Assembly: GCF_963973895.1 (NCBI RefSeq)
Contig: NZ_CAXBBF010000001.1
DNA: 64,000 bases
Direction: 5' to 3' (one strand)
From: Porticoccus sp950063125
Lineage (GTDB): Bacteria; Pseudomonadota; Gammaproteobacteria; Pseudomonadales; Porticoccaceae
Part shown: positions 7,955 to 16,914 of the stretch, piece by piece
Layout: every line of letters starts with the position of its first letter
Position numbering within the stretch: position 1 is the stretch's first letter
Position numbers and translations under genes: made by a program
Notes under the pieces: generated by a model
What the model was told of the DNA's origin: nothing
What the model saw: only the letters and a program-made list of their open reading frames with translations
Database searches by the model: none

Positions 7955-10744
7955 ATGGCAACGACCAAAATGACCGACGCCGTTGCGCGGATCGAAGGCG
8001 TAACCCACCGCTACGGCAAAACCCAGGGGCTGGACAATGTTACGCTTTCCATTCCCGCCGGGATGATGGTCGGGTTAATCGGCCCCGATGGGGTGGGCAA
8101 GTCAAGCCTGCTGTCCCTGCTGGCGGGCGCCCGCCGGTTGCAGCAGGGCCGCATCGAGGTGTTGGGTGGCGATATCGACAGCGACAGCCACCGTCGGCGG
8201 GTATGCCCGCGCATCGCCTTCATGCCTCAGGGGCTGGGCAGGAATCTCTATCACACCCTCTCGGTCTACGAAAATGTTGACTTCTTCGGTCGCCTGTTCG
8301 GCCACGGCACGGCGGAGCGTGAGAAGCGTATTGCCCAGTTGCTTGAGGCTACCGGCCTTGCTCCCTTCGCGGATCGTCCAGCGGGCAAACTCTCCGGGGG
8401 GATGAAGCAAAAGCTTGGCCTGTGCTGCGCCCTGATCCACGACCCCGACTTGCTGATCCTTGACGAACCCACCACCGGGGTTGACCCTCTGTCACGCCGC
8501 CAGTTCTGGGCGCTGATCGACCGCATCCGCCAAGCCGCGCCGGGTATGAGCGTGGTGGTGGCCACCGCCTACATGGAGGAGGCCGCGCGCTTTGACTGGC
8601 TGGCGGCTTTCAATGACGGCCGGGTTCTGGCCGAGGGTTCGCCAGCGGAATTGCTGATGAAAACTGGTGCCGAAAGCCTGGAGGCGGCCTTTATTGCTCT
8701 GTTGCCCGAAGCACAGCGCGTTCGCCACCATCCGGTGACGATTCCTCCGCGCGAGGCGATGGCAGAGGAAGAAATCGCTATTGAGGCCCGGGAATTGACC
8801 ATGCGTTTCGGGGATTTTACCGCCGTGGATCGGGCAACTTTTCGCATTCCTCGGGGCGAGATCTTTGGCTTTCTCGGCTCCAACGGCTGCGGCAAGACCA
8901 CCACCATGAAGATGCTTACCGGCCTTCTGCCTGCAAGCTCCGGTCAGGCATGGCTGTTTGGCCGCGAAGTGGACCCCAAGGATATTGCCACCCGGCAACG
9001 GGTGGGCTACATGACCCAGTCCTTCTCCCTCTATGGTGAACTCACCGTACGTCAGAACCTGCTCCTCCACGCACGGCTGTTCAAACTACCGGAGGATGAG
9101 GTCGATGGGCGGGTGGCAGACATGGCGCGACGCTTCGAGCTTGAGCCGGTGCTGGACAGTTTGCCCGCCGCGCTGCCCCTGGGGCTGCGCCAGCGGCTGT
9201 CGCTGGCGGTGGCGATGATCCACGGCCCCGAAATGCTGATCCTGGACGAACCCACTTCCGGCGTCGACCCCGTTGCCAGGGATGGGTTTTGGCGAATCAT
9301 GGTGGATCTGGCCCGCACTGATGGCGTGACCATCTTCATCTCCACCCACTTCATGAACGAAGCGGCGCGCTGTGACCGTATTTCCTTGATGCATGCTGGT
9401 CGGGTGCTGGTAACCGACACGCCCCAAAACCTGATTGCCAGCCGTCAGGCTGCGTCGCTGGATGATGCCTTTGTCGCCTATCTGGAAGATGAGGTCGCCC
9501 GCGAGCGCAAGGAGCAAGGCCAATCGGCGCCGGAGAATGCGAGCCTTGCCGCTGAGGCTGATCCCTTGCCGACGCCTGCGCAAACACCGTCTGCCAGGCG
9601 CGTCGACAAGCCGTCCTGGTTCAGCCGTCGGCGCCTGTACAGTTATTCCCGCCGCGAAGCGCTGGAGCTATTGCGCGACCCCATTCGCCTCACCCTGGCC
9701 ATGGTGGGCACCCTGATCCTGATGTTCGTGGTGGGTTATGGCATCACCATGGATGTGGAGGATCTCACCTTTGCGGTGCTCGATCGCGACCAGACCGCCA
9801 CCAGCCGCGACTATGTGCTCAACCTGTCGGGCTCGCGGTACTTTGTCGAGAAGCCACCCCTGGCCGGTTATGGAGAGCTGGAGCGGCGTATGCGCAGCGG
9901 TGAAATCAGCCTGGCCATCGAGATTCCCCCGGGGTTCGCCGCTGACCTCGCCCGCGGCCGAGCGGTGCAGATCGGCGCGTGGATAGATGGCGCCATGCCC
10001 ACCCGGGGAGAAAACATCAGCGGCTATGTGCAGGGCATGCACAATCACTGGCTGACGGGGAAGGCACGGAAGGTGCTCGGTTCCAGCGCCCTGGCACAAC
10101 CCGCCACGGTGGAGACCCGCTACCGTTACAACCCGGACGTGAAAAGCCTGGTGGCCATGGTGCCCGCTGTGATCCCCCTGTTGCTGATGCTGATTCCCGC
10201 CATACTTACCGCCCTGTCTGTGGTGCGGGAAAAGGAGCTGGGTTCCATCGTTAATCTGTACGTGACGCCGGTAAACCGCCTGGAATTTCTGCTCGGCAAG
10301 CAATTGCCCTACGTGGCGCTGGGAATGTTCAACTTCTTTCTGCTGGTGCTGTGCGCAGTGACCATTTTTCGGGTGCCACTCACCGGCAGCTTCCCCACCC
10401 TGGCTCTGGCCGCTTTGCTCTATGTGTTTTGCGCCACTGCCCTGGGGCTGGTGATGTCCACCTTTACCCGCAGCCAGATCGCAGCGCTGTTCGGCACCGC
10501 CATACTGACTTTGGTGCCGGCTGTGCAGTTTTCCGGCATGATCGACCCGGTGTCCTCCCTCGAAGGCGTCGGTCGCCTGGTGGGGGATATCTATCCCGCG
10601 ACGCATTTTCTCACCATCTCCCGGGGGGTGTTTTCCAAAGGGCTGTCGTTCGCGGATTTGCATAGCTCATTCCTCGCGCTGTTGATCGCCGCACCGCTAC
10701 TGCTGGCGGCGGGCACCCTATTGTTGTCGAAGCAGGAGCGCTAA
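7955..10744 (+). CDS. rbbA: RbbA-like fused ABC transporter: two ATPase domains plus ABC-2 permease
   Basis: 929 residues. The first ATPase domain has Walker A GPDGVGKS (43-50), signature LSGGMKQ and Walker B LLILDEP. The second (about 275-500) has Walker A GSNGCGKTT (near 308), a degenerate signature LPLGLRQ in place of LSGGQ, and Walker B MLILDEP. A linker leads to an ABC-2 type permease (about 560-925) with one helix, a large periplasmic domain and five or six C-terminal helices. This is the layout of E. coli RbbA/YhiH, reported as a ribosome-associated ATPase but also the core of an exporter. Only 1 bp separates its stop from the next start. Confidence 0.9.
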   Translation: MATTKMTDAVARIEGVTHRYGKTQGLDNVTLSIPAGMMVGLIGPDGVGKSSLLSLLAGARRLQQGRIEVLGGDIDSDSHRRRVCPRIAFMPQGLGRNLYHTLSVYENVDFFGRLFGHGTAEREKRIAQLLEATGLAPFADRPAGKLSGGMKQKLGLCCALIHDPDLLILDEPTTGVDPLSRRQFWALIDRIRQAAPGMSVVVATAYMEEAARFDWLAAFNDGRVLAEGSPAELLMKTGAESLEAAFIALLPEAQRVRHHPVTIPPREAMAEEEIAIEARELTMRFGDFTAVDRATFRIPRGEIFGFLGSNGCGKTTTMKMLTGLLPASSGQAWLFGREVDPKDIATRQRVGYMTQSFSLYGELTVRQNLLLHARLFKLPEDEVDGRVADMARRFELEPVLDSLPAALPLGLRQRLSLAVAMIHGPEMLILDEPTSGVDPVARDGFWRIMVDLARTDGVTIFISTHFMNEAARCDRISLMHAGRVLVTDTPQNLIASRQAASLDDAFVAYLEDEVARERKEQGQSAPENASLAAEADPLPTPAQTPSARRVDKPSWFSRRRLYSYSRREALELLRDPIRLTLAMVGTLILMFVVGYGITMDVEDLTFAVLDRDQTATSRDYVLNLSGSRYFVEKPPLAGYGELERRMRSGEISLAIEIPPGFAADLARGRAVQIGAWIDGAMPTRGENISGYVQGMHNHWLTGKARKVLGSSALAQPATVETRYRYNPDVKSLVAMVPAVIPLLLMLIPAILTALSVVREKELGSIVNLYVTPVNRLEFLLGKQLPYVALGMFNFFLLVLCAVTIFRVPLTGSFPTLALAALLYVFCATALGLVMSTFTRSQIAALFGTAILTLVPAVQFSGMIDPVSSLEGVGRLVGDIYPATHFLTISRGVFSKGLSFADLHSSFLALLIAAPLLLAAGTLLLSKQER

Positions 10745-10745
10745 C

Positions 10746-11867
10746 ATGGCCCTGGCTAATATTTGGTATTTGGGCGTCAAGGAACTGCGCAGCCTGGGTC
10801 GCGATCCGATGATGCTGGTACTGATCATCTACGCCTTTACGCTGTCGGTGTATACGGCGGCCACGGCCATGCCCGAAGCTCTCAACAAGGCTCCCATCGC
10901 CATTGTCGACGAGGATCGTTCGCCATTGTCGGCCCGCATTGTCGATGCCTTTTATCCACCTTATTTTTCACCGCCGGTGCTGATCGATCAGTATGAAATG
11001 GACGCCCGAATGGATGCCGGTCTCGACACCTTTGCCCTCAATATTCCCCCCCATTTTCAGCGTGACTTGCTCGCCGGGCGGCAGCCGGAAATCCAGCTCA
11101 ATATCGATGCCACCCGCATGGGGCAGGCCTTTACTGGCAACGGCTATGTGCAGGCAATTGTCAACGGTGAAATCAGCACTTACCTGGAGCGTCACCGCGG
11201 CGTCAGCAAGCCGCCGGTAGAGCTAGTACTGCGCGCCAGCTTCAACCCGGAGCTCAACAAGGTTTGGTTCGGTTCGGTGATGGAGGTGATTAGTAATATC
11301 ACCATGCTGGCCATCGTGCTCACCGGAGCGGCGTTAATCCGAGAGCGGGAGCACGGCACCGTGGAGCACCTGCTGGCCATGCCCGTGACGCCGTTCGAAA
11401 TCATGTCCGCCAAGGTCTGGTCCATGGTGGTGGTGGTCTTGGTGGCCACCACAGTGTCCCTTACTCTGGTGGTGCAATGGTGGCTGGGGGTGCCGATAGC
11501 GGGGTCGGTTCCGCTGTTTCTAGCCGGCGCTGTGCTGCACCTCTTTGCCACCACGTCGCTGGGTATTTTTCTTGGCACCGTGGCACGTTCCATGCCTCAA
11601 TTTGGATTATTACTGATGCTGATCCTGCTGCCCTTGCAAGTCCTTTCAGGGGGAATGACCCCCAGGGAGAGCATGCCCGACGCGATTCAGTACCTGATGC
11701 TGGCGGCGCCCAATACCCATTTTGTGATGCTCGCCCAGGGCATCCTCTATCGGGGTGCTGGCTTTGCAGTGGTCTGGCCCCAGTTTGTCGCCCTGCTGAT
11801 CATCGGCACCGCGCTGTTTGCACTGTCGCTGTCACGTTTTCGAAAAACCATTGGCACCATGGCTTAG
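10746..11867 (+). CDS. yhhJ: ABC-2 type transporter permease, YhhJ-like
   Basis: 373 residues. One N-terminal membrane helix after the amphipathic start (WYLGVKELRSLGRDPMML), a periplasmic domain of about 140 residues, then about five helices from residue 180 on. The motif REREHGTVEHLLAMPVTPFEI is typical of ABC-2 permeases. It is the separate permease partner of the RbbA-like protein and completes a three-gene exporter. The substrate is unknown; homologous sets are annotated for drugs or membrane-active compounds. Confidence 0.88.
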   Translation: MALANIWYLGVKELRSLGRDPMMLVLIIYAFTLSVYTAATAMPEALNKAPIAIVDEDRSPLSARIVDAFYPPYFSPPVLIDQYEMDARMDAGLDTFALNIPPHFQRDLLAGRQPEIQLNIDATRMGQAFTGNGYVQAIVNGEISTYLERHRGVSKPPVELVLRASFNPELNKVWFGSVMEVISNITMLAIVLTGAALIREREHGTVEHLLAMPVTPFEIMSAKVWSMVVVVLVATTVSLTLVVQWWLGVPIAGSVPLFLAGAVLHLFATTSLGIFLGTVARSMPQFGLLLMLILLPLQVLSGGMTPRESMPDAIQYLMLAAPNTHFVMLAQGILYRGAGFAVVWPQFVALLIIGTALFALSLSRFRKTIGTMA

Positions 11868-11870
11868 TTT

Positions 11871-12404
11871 ATGTCGACATATCAGTGCCTCTTACTATGG
11901 ACTACGACAGTTGCTGTGAGCGGCGGGGTTATCGCCGACACTGTACAAAATGTGCCGGAACGTGGCGGTACCCTGAGTGTTGTCTATGAAAACGACACCT
12001 TCTACAAGAGGGATAGCCACTACACCAATGGCGTTCGATTGAGCTGGATTCCCGGTTCCAGTGACACGCCTCAGTGGGCTCTGGATGTCGCCCACGCTAT
12101 TCTCTGGTTTCCCCGCCATGGCCAAGTGCTGCACGGTTATTCCTTCGGCCAGAACATGTACACCCCCAGCGATATAACCCTGAAAAATCCGCCGCAGGGT
12201 GAGCGCCCTTACGCCGGTTGGTTATACGGTAATGTCGGCCTTGGGGTGGAGACCGGTCTTCAACTTGACCAGGTAGTTTTGACGGCGGGGATGGTGGGGC
12301 CTGCTTCCCTGGCGGAACACACCCAGAAGGCCGTGCACAGGCTGGTGAACTCTGATGACCCCAAAGGCTGGGATCATCAGTTGCGCAACTTTCTTGTGTA
12401 TTGA
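11871..12404 (+). pseudogene. LpxR-like lipid A 3'-O-deacylase, C-terminally truncated
   Basis: 177 codons: a short signal-like start, then YENDTFYKRDSHYTNGVRL, GQNMYTP, ERPYAGWLYGNVGLG and MVGPASLAEHTQKAVH. These are the outer-membrane lipid A deacylase family motifs, including the N/D, T and H catalytic positions. LpxR proteins are about 320 residues and continue the beta-barrel after GWDHQL. Here the match stops at GWDHQLRN and a stop follows within a few codons, with no continuation seen in other frames downstream. About half the barrel is missing, so the product should not be functional. The gene starts 3 bp after yhhJ and the break lies about 370 bp from tRNA-Arg. Confidence 0.75.
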
Positions 12405-12767
12405 TCCGCGTTATCTAACTTTTTGCTGTCTCATCTCATAAAGTCGCATGTCCTCGGCTGGAGCAAGATTGCCGTCCGCACGCCCTATATGTTCGCCGCG
12501 AAAGGTGGGTGAGTAGGAAACAGGCAGATGCGCTCGTGCTATCCGTCACACAGGCGTTTCAGCCACTCGTCTGTCAGTTGATTCCGTAGGTCGTACCCGA
12601 GAGGATTGACTCAAAACGGCTGGTGGCCGTTTTGCTCCCTGCGGGACTGCGCCGCACTGCGGCTTGGTCCAACTTCCTGACGGAAGTTGTCGAACCTCTT
12701 ATCGGTTCGAACACTTACCGGTGTGCCAAACAAAAATCCCGGCACAGGGCCGGGATGTTCGTATGGA
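12405..12767. repeat. Intergenic region with tRNA 3'-end-like repeat and consecutive hairpins
   Basis: No gene is seen. A 13-bp sequence ACCCGAGAGGATT at 12595-12607 duplicates the 3' part of the adjacent tRNA-Arg (12774-12786). Three perfect hairpins follow. CAAAACGGC pairs with GCCGTTTTG (12612-12634), AACTTCC with GGAAGTT (12671-12688), and TCGAACC with GGTTCGA (12690-12710). A weaker one lies around 12645-12670. The 88-codon frame at 12623-12889 runs through the tRNA and is an artefact. Confidence 0.6.
12732..12756 (-). terminator. Intrinsic terminator of tRNA-Arg
   Basis: On the minus strand an 8-bp GC-rich stem (ATCCCGGC with GCCGGGAT, loop of five bases) is followed by five T residues. 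It lies 11 bp beyond the CCA end of the tRNA, as expected for a tRNA terminator. Confidence 0.85.
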
Positions 12768-12844
<77 letters not shown>

Positions 12845-13086
12845 GTTACTGACTATCTGAATTGTAGACCCATTACGCTTCTGGGTTAGTCGATACGATA
12901 CCGCTATACTGTACGACCATTTTGATATGGATAAGGTTATCTGAGCGGGCGCAATGATATAGCGTCACTGTCCGTTAGTCTATTTTTCTGGCAGTCCTCG
13001 CTCATCTGTAAAAAAGAATGATATCTGGGAAATGATTTCTGCAGGGTATCGTTTATCGGTTTGTCTGTTCAAGGAGTGTTGTATCC
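12845..13086. other. 242-bp spacer between tRNA-Arg and the retropepsin-like gene
   Basis: On the minus strand TACAAT (12861-12866) is a likely -10 for the tRNA, without a recognisable -35. On the plus strand CAAGGAG (near 13069-13075) is the ribosome binding site of the next gene. No open reading frame of interest. Confidence 0.4.
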
Positions 13087-13749
13087 GTGAGAGTTGGGTT
13101 ACTTGTCAGTATTGTTGGATTGCTTGTTCTTGCGGGCTGCGCCCAGGTGCAACCGCAGAGTGAGTCATCGGCGAGTGTGGGAGAAGATCAGCCCAAAGTA
13201 GATGCGACCCCTGTGGAGCCGTTGTGCCCCGCCCTGCCCCCCTGTCCGGTTTGCAAGGTGCCGGCGGTAATGTGTCCCGAGCCGAAAGTCGTTGAAAAAG
13301 TTGTGGTCAAGACGGTACCCGCCACTGCCGGTGAGTTGAACCTGCCGATTATTGGGGAAATCGAGAACGTTTTTGTTGACCCACCCGGTATCAAGATGGA
13401 AGCCAGAGTTGATAGCGGGGCTGAAACCTCTTCCATCCACGCGGAAAATATCCAGATGATAGAGCGGGATGGTATTCGATTTGTCCGGTTCGTCATCCCC
13501 GATCCAAAAACAGGTAAAGCTATCAGTCTCGAACAAAAACTGGCCCGTACGGTATTGATCAAACGAAAAGTCGGTGAACCGGAACGTCGCTATGTGGTGA
13601 AGCTCTGGATAACTATGGGCGAGATCAAAGAAAATATCGAAGTGACCCTTTCTGATCGCGAAGACTTTGAATTTTCTTTTCTGGTTGGCCGTAACCTGTT
13701 GACGGATACTGCTATTGTCGACGTCAGTCGCAAACATACACTGAAGTAA
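13087..13749 (+). CDS. Retropepsin-like aspartic endopeptidase lipoprotein (RimB-like, formerly ATP-dependent zinc protease family)
   Basis: 220 residues with a GTG start served by AAGGAG. A lipoprotein signal ends at the lipobox LAGC (C18). A low-complexity linker carries four cysteines (C47, C53, C56, C63). The C-terminal domain has the catalytic motif DSGAETSSIHA (109-119) and the later LVGRNLL, the layout of the small retropepsin-like family. It is the first of three adjacent co-directional genes (6 bp to the next). In such modules the peptidase is thought to trim what the ATP-grasp ligase adds. Being lipidated, it should act at the periplasmic face, unlike cytoplasmic RimB proteins. Confidence 0.83.
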   Translation: MRVGLLVSIVGLLVLAGCAQVQPQSESSASVGEDQPKVDATPVEPLCPALPPCPVCKVPAVMCPEPKVVEKVVVKTVPATAGELNLPIIGEIENVFVDPPGIKMEARVDSGAETSSIHAENIQMIERDGIRFVRFVIPDPKTGKAISLEQKLARTVLIKRKVGEPERRYVVKLWITMGEIKENIEVTLSDREDFEFSFLVGRNLLTDTAIVDVSRKHTLK

Positions 13750-13755
13750 TTAGCC

Positions 13756-15282
13756 ATGATGTCTTCCAAGCTGCAAATTTCACTGGTGGCAGGTTTATTG
13801 ATCGCTGTCGGTCTCGGATTAACGTTGTATAAAACGATTGAGCTGGACTTCCCCCTGTTGCCCGGTGAAAAGCAGGATGTCTGGACACTGGAGTCCAAGA
13901 TCACCTTCAATCCGGGTGATGGCCCGGTGGAAATTGCGCTGGCACTGCCGGAAACACAGGCGGGCTGGGTGATGCTCGACGAATATTTTGCTTCCTCGGG
14001 GTTCGGTTTTTCGGTAGAGGATGATGCGGGAAAGCGGCAGGCAAAGTGGACGCGCCAGTCCCAGGATCATCCCACGACACTCTATTATAAGTTGCAGGTT
14101 TATCGTGCGGACATCTCAGGGCTGGGGGCCAGCCCTGTGCCTGCGGTGGTATCTCCCGAGCTCAGTAATGACCGGCGAACCGCCATGGAGCGCGTGGTAT
14201 CCAGTTTGCGGGAACGCTCCTCCGGTCCGGTCAGCTTTACGGCACTCCTGCTGCAGCAGCTGGCCCAGGGCGGGATGGATCAGGATGCAGCGTTTTTGTT
14301 TGGTACCCGCGAGGCAACCGATCTGACCGTGGCCATGGATGTGCTCTCTTTTGCGGGGATCCCTTCCCAGCGAGTGCGAGGGGTGTATCTGGAAGACGGT
14401 CGCCGTCGCCAGCAAATGTCGACGCTGTTGGAGGTATTTGATAACGGTAGTTGGTATCTGTTCGATCCGGCTACAGCGAAGCCCGGTTTGCCAGAAAACT
14501 TTTTTGTCTGGCAACGGGGTGAGCGGTTCGTGCTCGATGTGATCGGCGGTACCAGCTCACAGCTGGAATTTGCCATCGTTAAAAATACCCTGCCTGTCAA
14601 AACCGTGTTATCCATGGAGCAGCAGGCCGGTGACAAACTGATGCTGGACTTCTCGATTTATGCCCTACCGGTGGAACAGCAGGGCATGTTCAAAGGCTTG
14701 TTACTGCTGCCCGTGGGCGCCCTGGTGGTGGTATTGCTCCGGGTGATGGTGGGGATTCGCACATCGGGTACCTTCATGCCAATTCTTATTGCCCTGGCAT
14801 TTATTCAGACTTCACTGATTACGGGTCTTGTGGTCTTTCTCACTGTCGTCAGTGCCGGGTTGTGGATTCGCTCCTACCTTTCCCATCTCAACCTCCTGTT
14901 GGTGGCGAGGATCACCGCTGTGGTCATACTGGTGATCCTGATCATGGCTACCCTGAGCATCGTGACCTACAAGCTGGGCTTCGAGCAGGCGCTCACCGTG
15001 ACGTTCCTGCCGACGATCATTCTTTCCTGGACCATTGAGCGGATGTCGATTCTCTGGGAAGAGGAGGGTGCACACGAAGTATTGATTCAGGGGGGTGGCA
15101 GTCTACTGGCGGCAATGCTCGCCTATCTGTTGATGACCATGGAGTTGGTGGCACATCTGACGTTTAATTTTCCGGAGCTGATGATCAGCCTGTTGGGTGT
15201 AGTGCTCTTGCTTGGTAAATACACGGGTTACCGTCTGTCGGAGTTGTATCGTTTCCGCTATCTGAGAAAGGACTGGCCGTGA
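13756..15282 (+). CDS. Inactive transglutaminase-like protein fused to about seven membrane helices
   Basis: 508 residues. An N-terminal anchor (about 7-25) leads to a large extracytoplasmic region with a transglutaminase-like fold at about 140-260 (DVLSFAGIPSQRVRGVYLEDG, then SWYLFDPATAKPGLP). The usual catalytic cysteine is not seen. From about residue 310 to 500 there are about seven hydrophobic segments including GIRTSGTFMPILIALAF. This architecture is the family annotated as inactive transglutaminase fused to 7 TM. It overlaps the ligase gene by 4 bp, so the products are probably translationally coupled. It may present a peptide or protein substrate to the ligase. That role is inferred from context. 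Confidence 0.85.
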   Translation: MMSSKLQISLVAGLLIAVGLGLTLYKTIELDFPLLPGEKQDVWTLESKITFNPGDGPVEIALALPETQAGWVMLDEYFASSGFGFSVEDDAGKRQAKWTRQSQDHPTTLYYKLQVYRADISGLGASPVPAVVSPELSNDRRTAMERVVSSLRERSSGPVSFTALLLQQLAQGGMDQDAAFLFGTREATDLTVAMDVLSFAGIPSQRVRGVYLEDGRRRQQMSTLLEVFDNGSWYLFDPATAKPGLPENFFVWQRGERFVLDVIGGTSSQLEFAIVKNTLPVKTVLSMEQQAGDKLMLDFSIYALPVEQQGMFKGLLLLPVGALVVVLLRVMVGIRTSGTFMPILIALAFIQTSLITGLVVFLTVVSAGLWIRSYLSHLNLLLVARITAVVILVILIMATLSIVTYKLGFEQALTVTFLPTIILSWTIERMSILWEEEGAHEVLIQGGGSLLAAMLAYLLMTMELVAHLTFNFPELMISLLGVVLLLGKYTGYRLSELYRFRYLRKDWP

Positions 15283-16238
15283 AATTCATTTCTCCGGGGG
15301 AATTGCGTCGGCTGGGTGTTCTGGGCATGAACAGCCGCAACGTGAATTATATCGGTGCCGCCAATGAGCGCCACCGGTTTCCGTTGGTGGATGACAAGCT
15401 GAAAACCAAACGCCTGGCCCAGGATCACGGCATGCGTGTGCCGAAACTATTTGGTGTCCTCTCCATCCAGCACGAAATACAGGATCTGGAAAAGATGCTT
15501 GAGGGTCTCGAGCGCTTTGTAATCAAGCCTGCTCAGGGTAGTGGCGGGAAGGGGATATTGGTGATTTGTGAGCGCCGAGCTCAGGAGTTCGTCAAGTCCT
15601 CCGGTACAGTGATTAGTCTGCGCGATGTGAAGCGTCATACCTCCAATATTCTCAGCGGTCTCTACAGCCTTGGCGGTCGAACAGATGTGGCAATGATTGA
15701 AGACATGATTGTCTTTGATCCCCTGCTCAGTGATTTCAGCTACGAGGGGGTTCCGGATATCAGGGTGATCGTGTATCGGGGATTTCCGGTGATGGCGATG
15801 ATGCGCTGTGCAACCCATGCCTCGGACGGCAAGGCAAATCTGCATCAGGGTGCCGTGGGTGTTGGGCTGGACATCGAAACCGGTTTTAGTGTCTGTGCGG
15901 TTCAGAACAACGTTCGAGTCGACACGCACCCCGATACCGGCATTGGCTTTAAGAACCTGAAGTTGCCCCATTGGCAGGAGATTCTCAATCTGGCCTGTGG
16001 TTGTTACGAGATGACCGGGTTGGGTTATTTCGGTGCAGATATCGTCCTCGACAAGTACCGGGGACCGATGATTCTCGAGCTCAACGCCAGACCGGGTCTG
16101 GCCATACAGATTGCCAATCAGGCCGGGTTGGCAAAACGCTTGCAAGCCATAGATCGGCTTGAGACTGTTGATCGGTCCATCGCTGAGCGGACGGAACTGG
16201 CGAGAACAATGTTTGCTCAGAAACCGGATCATATATAA
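15279..16238 (+). CDS. RimK-related ATP-grasp ligase (alpha-L-glutamate ligase-like protein)
   Basis: 319 residues with a GTG start that overlaps the upstream stop (GTGA). ATP-grasp elements visible are the VDDKLKTKRLAQDHG entry, RFVIKPAQGSGGKGILVI (glycine-rich lid and lysine), the PDIRVIVYRGFPVMAMMR strand, GADIVLD, and the Mg-binding ILELNARPGLAIQIANQAG. RimK relatives add amino acids such as glutamate to peptide or protein C-termini. With the lipoprotein peptidase and the membrane protein before it, this is a conserved module whose substrate has not been established to my knowledge. The family assignment is strong and the substrate is unknown. Confidence 0.88.
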   Translation: MKFISPGELRRLGVLGMNSRNVNYIGAANERHRFPLVDDKLKTKRLAQDHGMRVPKLFGVLSIQHEIQDLEKMLEGLERFVIKPAQGSGGKGILVICERRAQEFVKSSGTVISLRDVKRHTSNILSGLYSLGGRTDVAMIEDMIVFDPLLSDFSYEGVPDIRVIVYRGFPVMAMMRCATHASDGKANLHQGAVGVGLDIETGFSVCAVQNNVRVDTHPDTGIGFKNLKLPHWQEILNLACGCYEMTGLGYFGADIVLDKYRGPMILELNARPGLAIQIANQAGLAKRLQAIDRLETVDRSIAERTELARTMFAQKPDHI

Positions 16239-16346
16239 CTTTTCCAGTCTTTGAACTTTAACCCCAAACAACATTCACCCCGGGGGTTTATGCGTTATAA
16301 TGGCGCGCAGAATCTGGTGGTTAATTACGAAAAAATGGAGACGAAA

Positions 16347-16787
16347 ATGAACCAATTGAAAAAGCTGAGTGTGTTTGGCGCTGCTTTGCTGCTGGTCGCC
16401 GGTATGGTCGGTTGCGGTTCTGAAGAGCAGGAAGTGCAGCTGACTGCCCAGCAAGAGAAGGACATGTCCGAGCGTCTCGCACCTGCCGGTGAAGTGGTTT
16501 TGGCGGGTAACGTACCTGAACCGACTCAAGTTGCCTCAGCTGGGCCTCGCTCCGGAGAAGAAATTTACAACAGCAAATGCGTTGCCTGTCACTCCAGTGG
16601 AGCGGGTGGTGCGCCAAAAACCGGTGTAGCTGGTGACTGGTCACCTCGTATTGACCAGGGTATGGATGTGCTCTATGCCAATGCCATCAACGGGATTCGC
16701 GGCATGCCGGCAAAAGGTCTGTGTATGGATTGTTCCGATGACGAGGTAAAAGCGTCTGTGGACTATATCCTGGAAAAGAGCAAATAA
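16347..16787 (+). CDS. Cytochrome c5 family lipoprotein
   Basis: 146 residues, a small c-type cytochrome for periplasmic electron transfer. The start at 16347 is chosen because GGAG (16337-16340) lies 6 bases upstream; the ATG at 16335 would contain that site. The signal ends at VGC (C23), so it is probably lipid-anchored. The single haem site is CVACH (78-82), followed by the axial-Met loop GIRGMPAKGLCMDCSDDEV, whose extra CMDC pair marks the c5 group. A strong terminator follows at 16804. It may feed terminal oxidases or, given the neighbourhood, the nitric oxide reductase; the partner is not shown by the sequence. Confidence 0.9.
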   Translation: MNQLKKLSVFGAALLLVAGMVGCGSEEQEVQLTAQQEKDMSERLAPAGEVVLAGNVPEPTQVASAGPRSGEEIYNSKCVACHSSGAGGAPKTGVAGDWSPRIDQGMDVLYANAINGIRGMPAKGLCMDCSDDEVKASVDYILEKSK

Positions 16788-16803
16788 CCGGCTTTTAAAT
16801 AGC

Positions 16804-16832
16804 AAAAAACCGCGCTATAGGCGCGGTTTTTT
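16804..16832 (+). terminator. Rho-independent terminator after cytochrome c5
   Basis: AAAAAACCGCGC pairs with GCGCGGTTTTTT across a short TATAG loop. The A-run before and T-run after the GC stem make it effective on both strands. It ends the cytochrome c5 transcript 17 bp past the stop. Confidence 0.93.
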
Positions 16833-16860
16833 ATGGCTGTCAGCTTTGAGCCTGAGTGCT

Positions 16861-16877
16861 GGTATCTAAAAGATACC
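16861..16877. promoter_or_regulatory. 17-bp perfect palindrome upstream of mobA
   Basis: GGTATCT (16861-16867), AAA, AGATACC (16871-16877). It lies about 38 bp before the chosen mobA start and 28 bp past the preceding terminator, so it should overlap the mobA promoter. The binding factor is unknown. The arms face opposite to a NarL 7-2-7 site, so NarL is not suggested. Confidence 0.4.
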
Positions 16878-16914
16878 TGTATTGATTCATTTCCATCACC
16901 GAATGTCGAGTGCC

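Noticed and set aside
9668..10663. 331-codon minus-strand frame
   Set aside because: It lies entirely opposite the RbbA-like permease domain, is full of H, Q and G, and has no motif. It is a shadow of a GC-rich gene.
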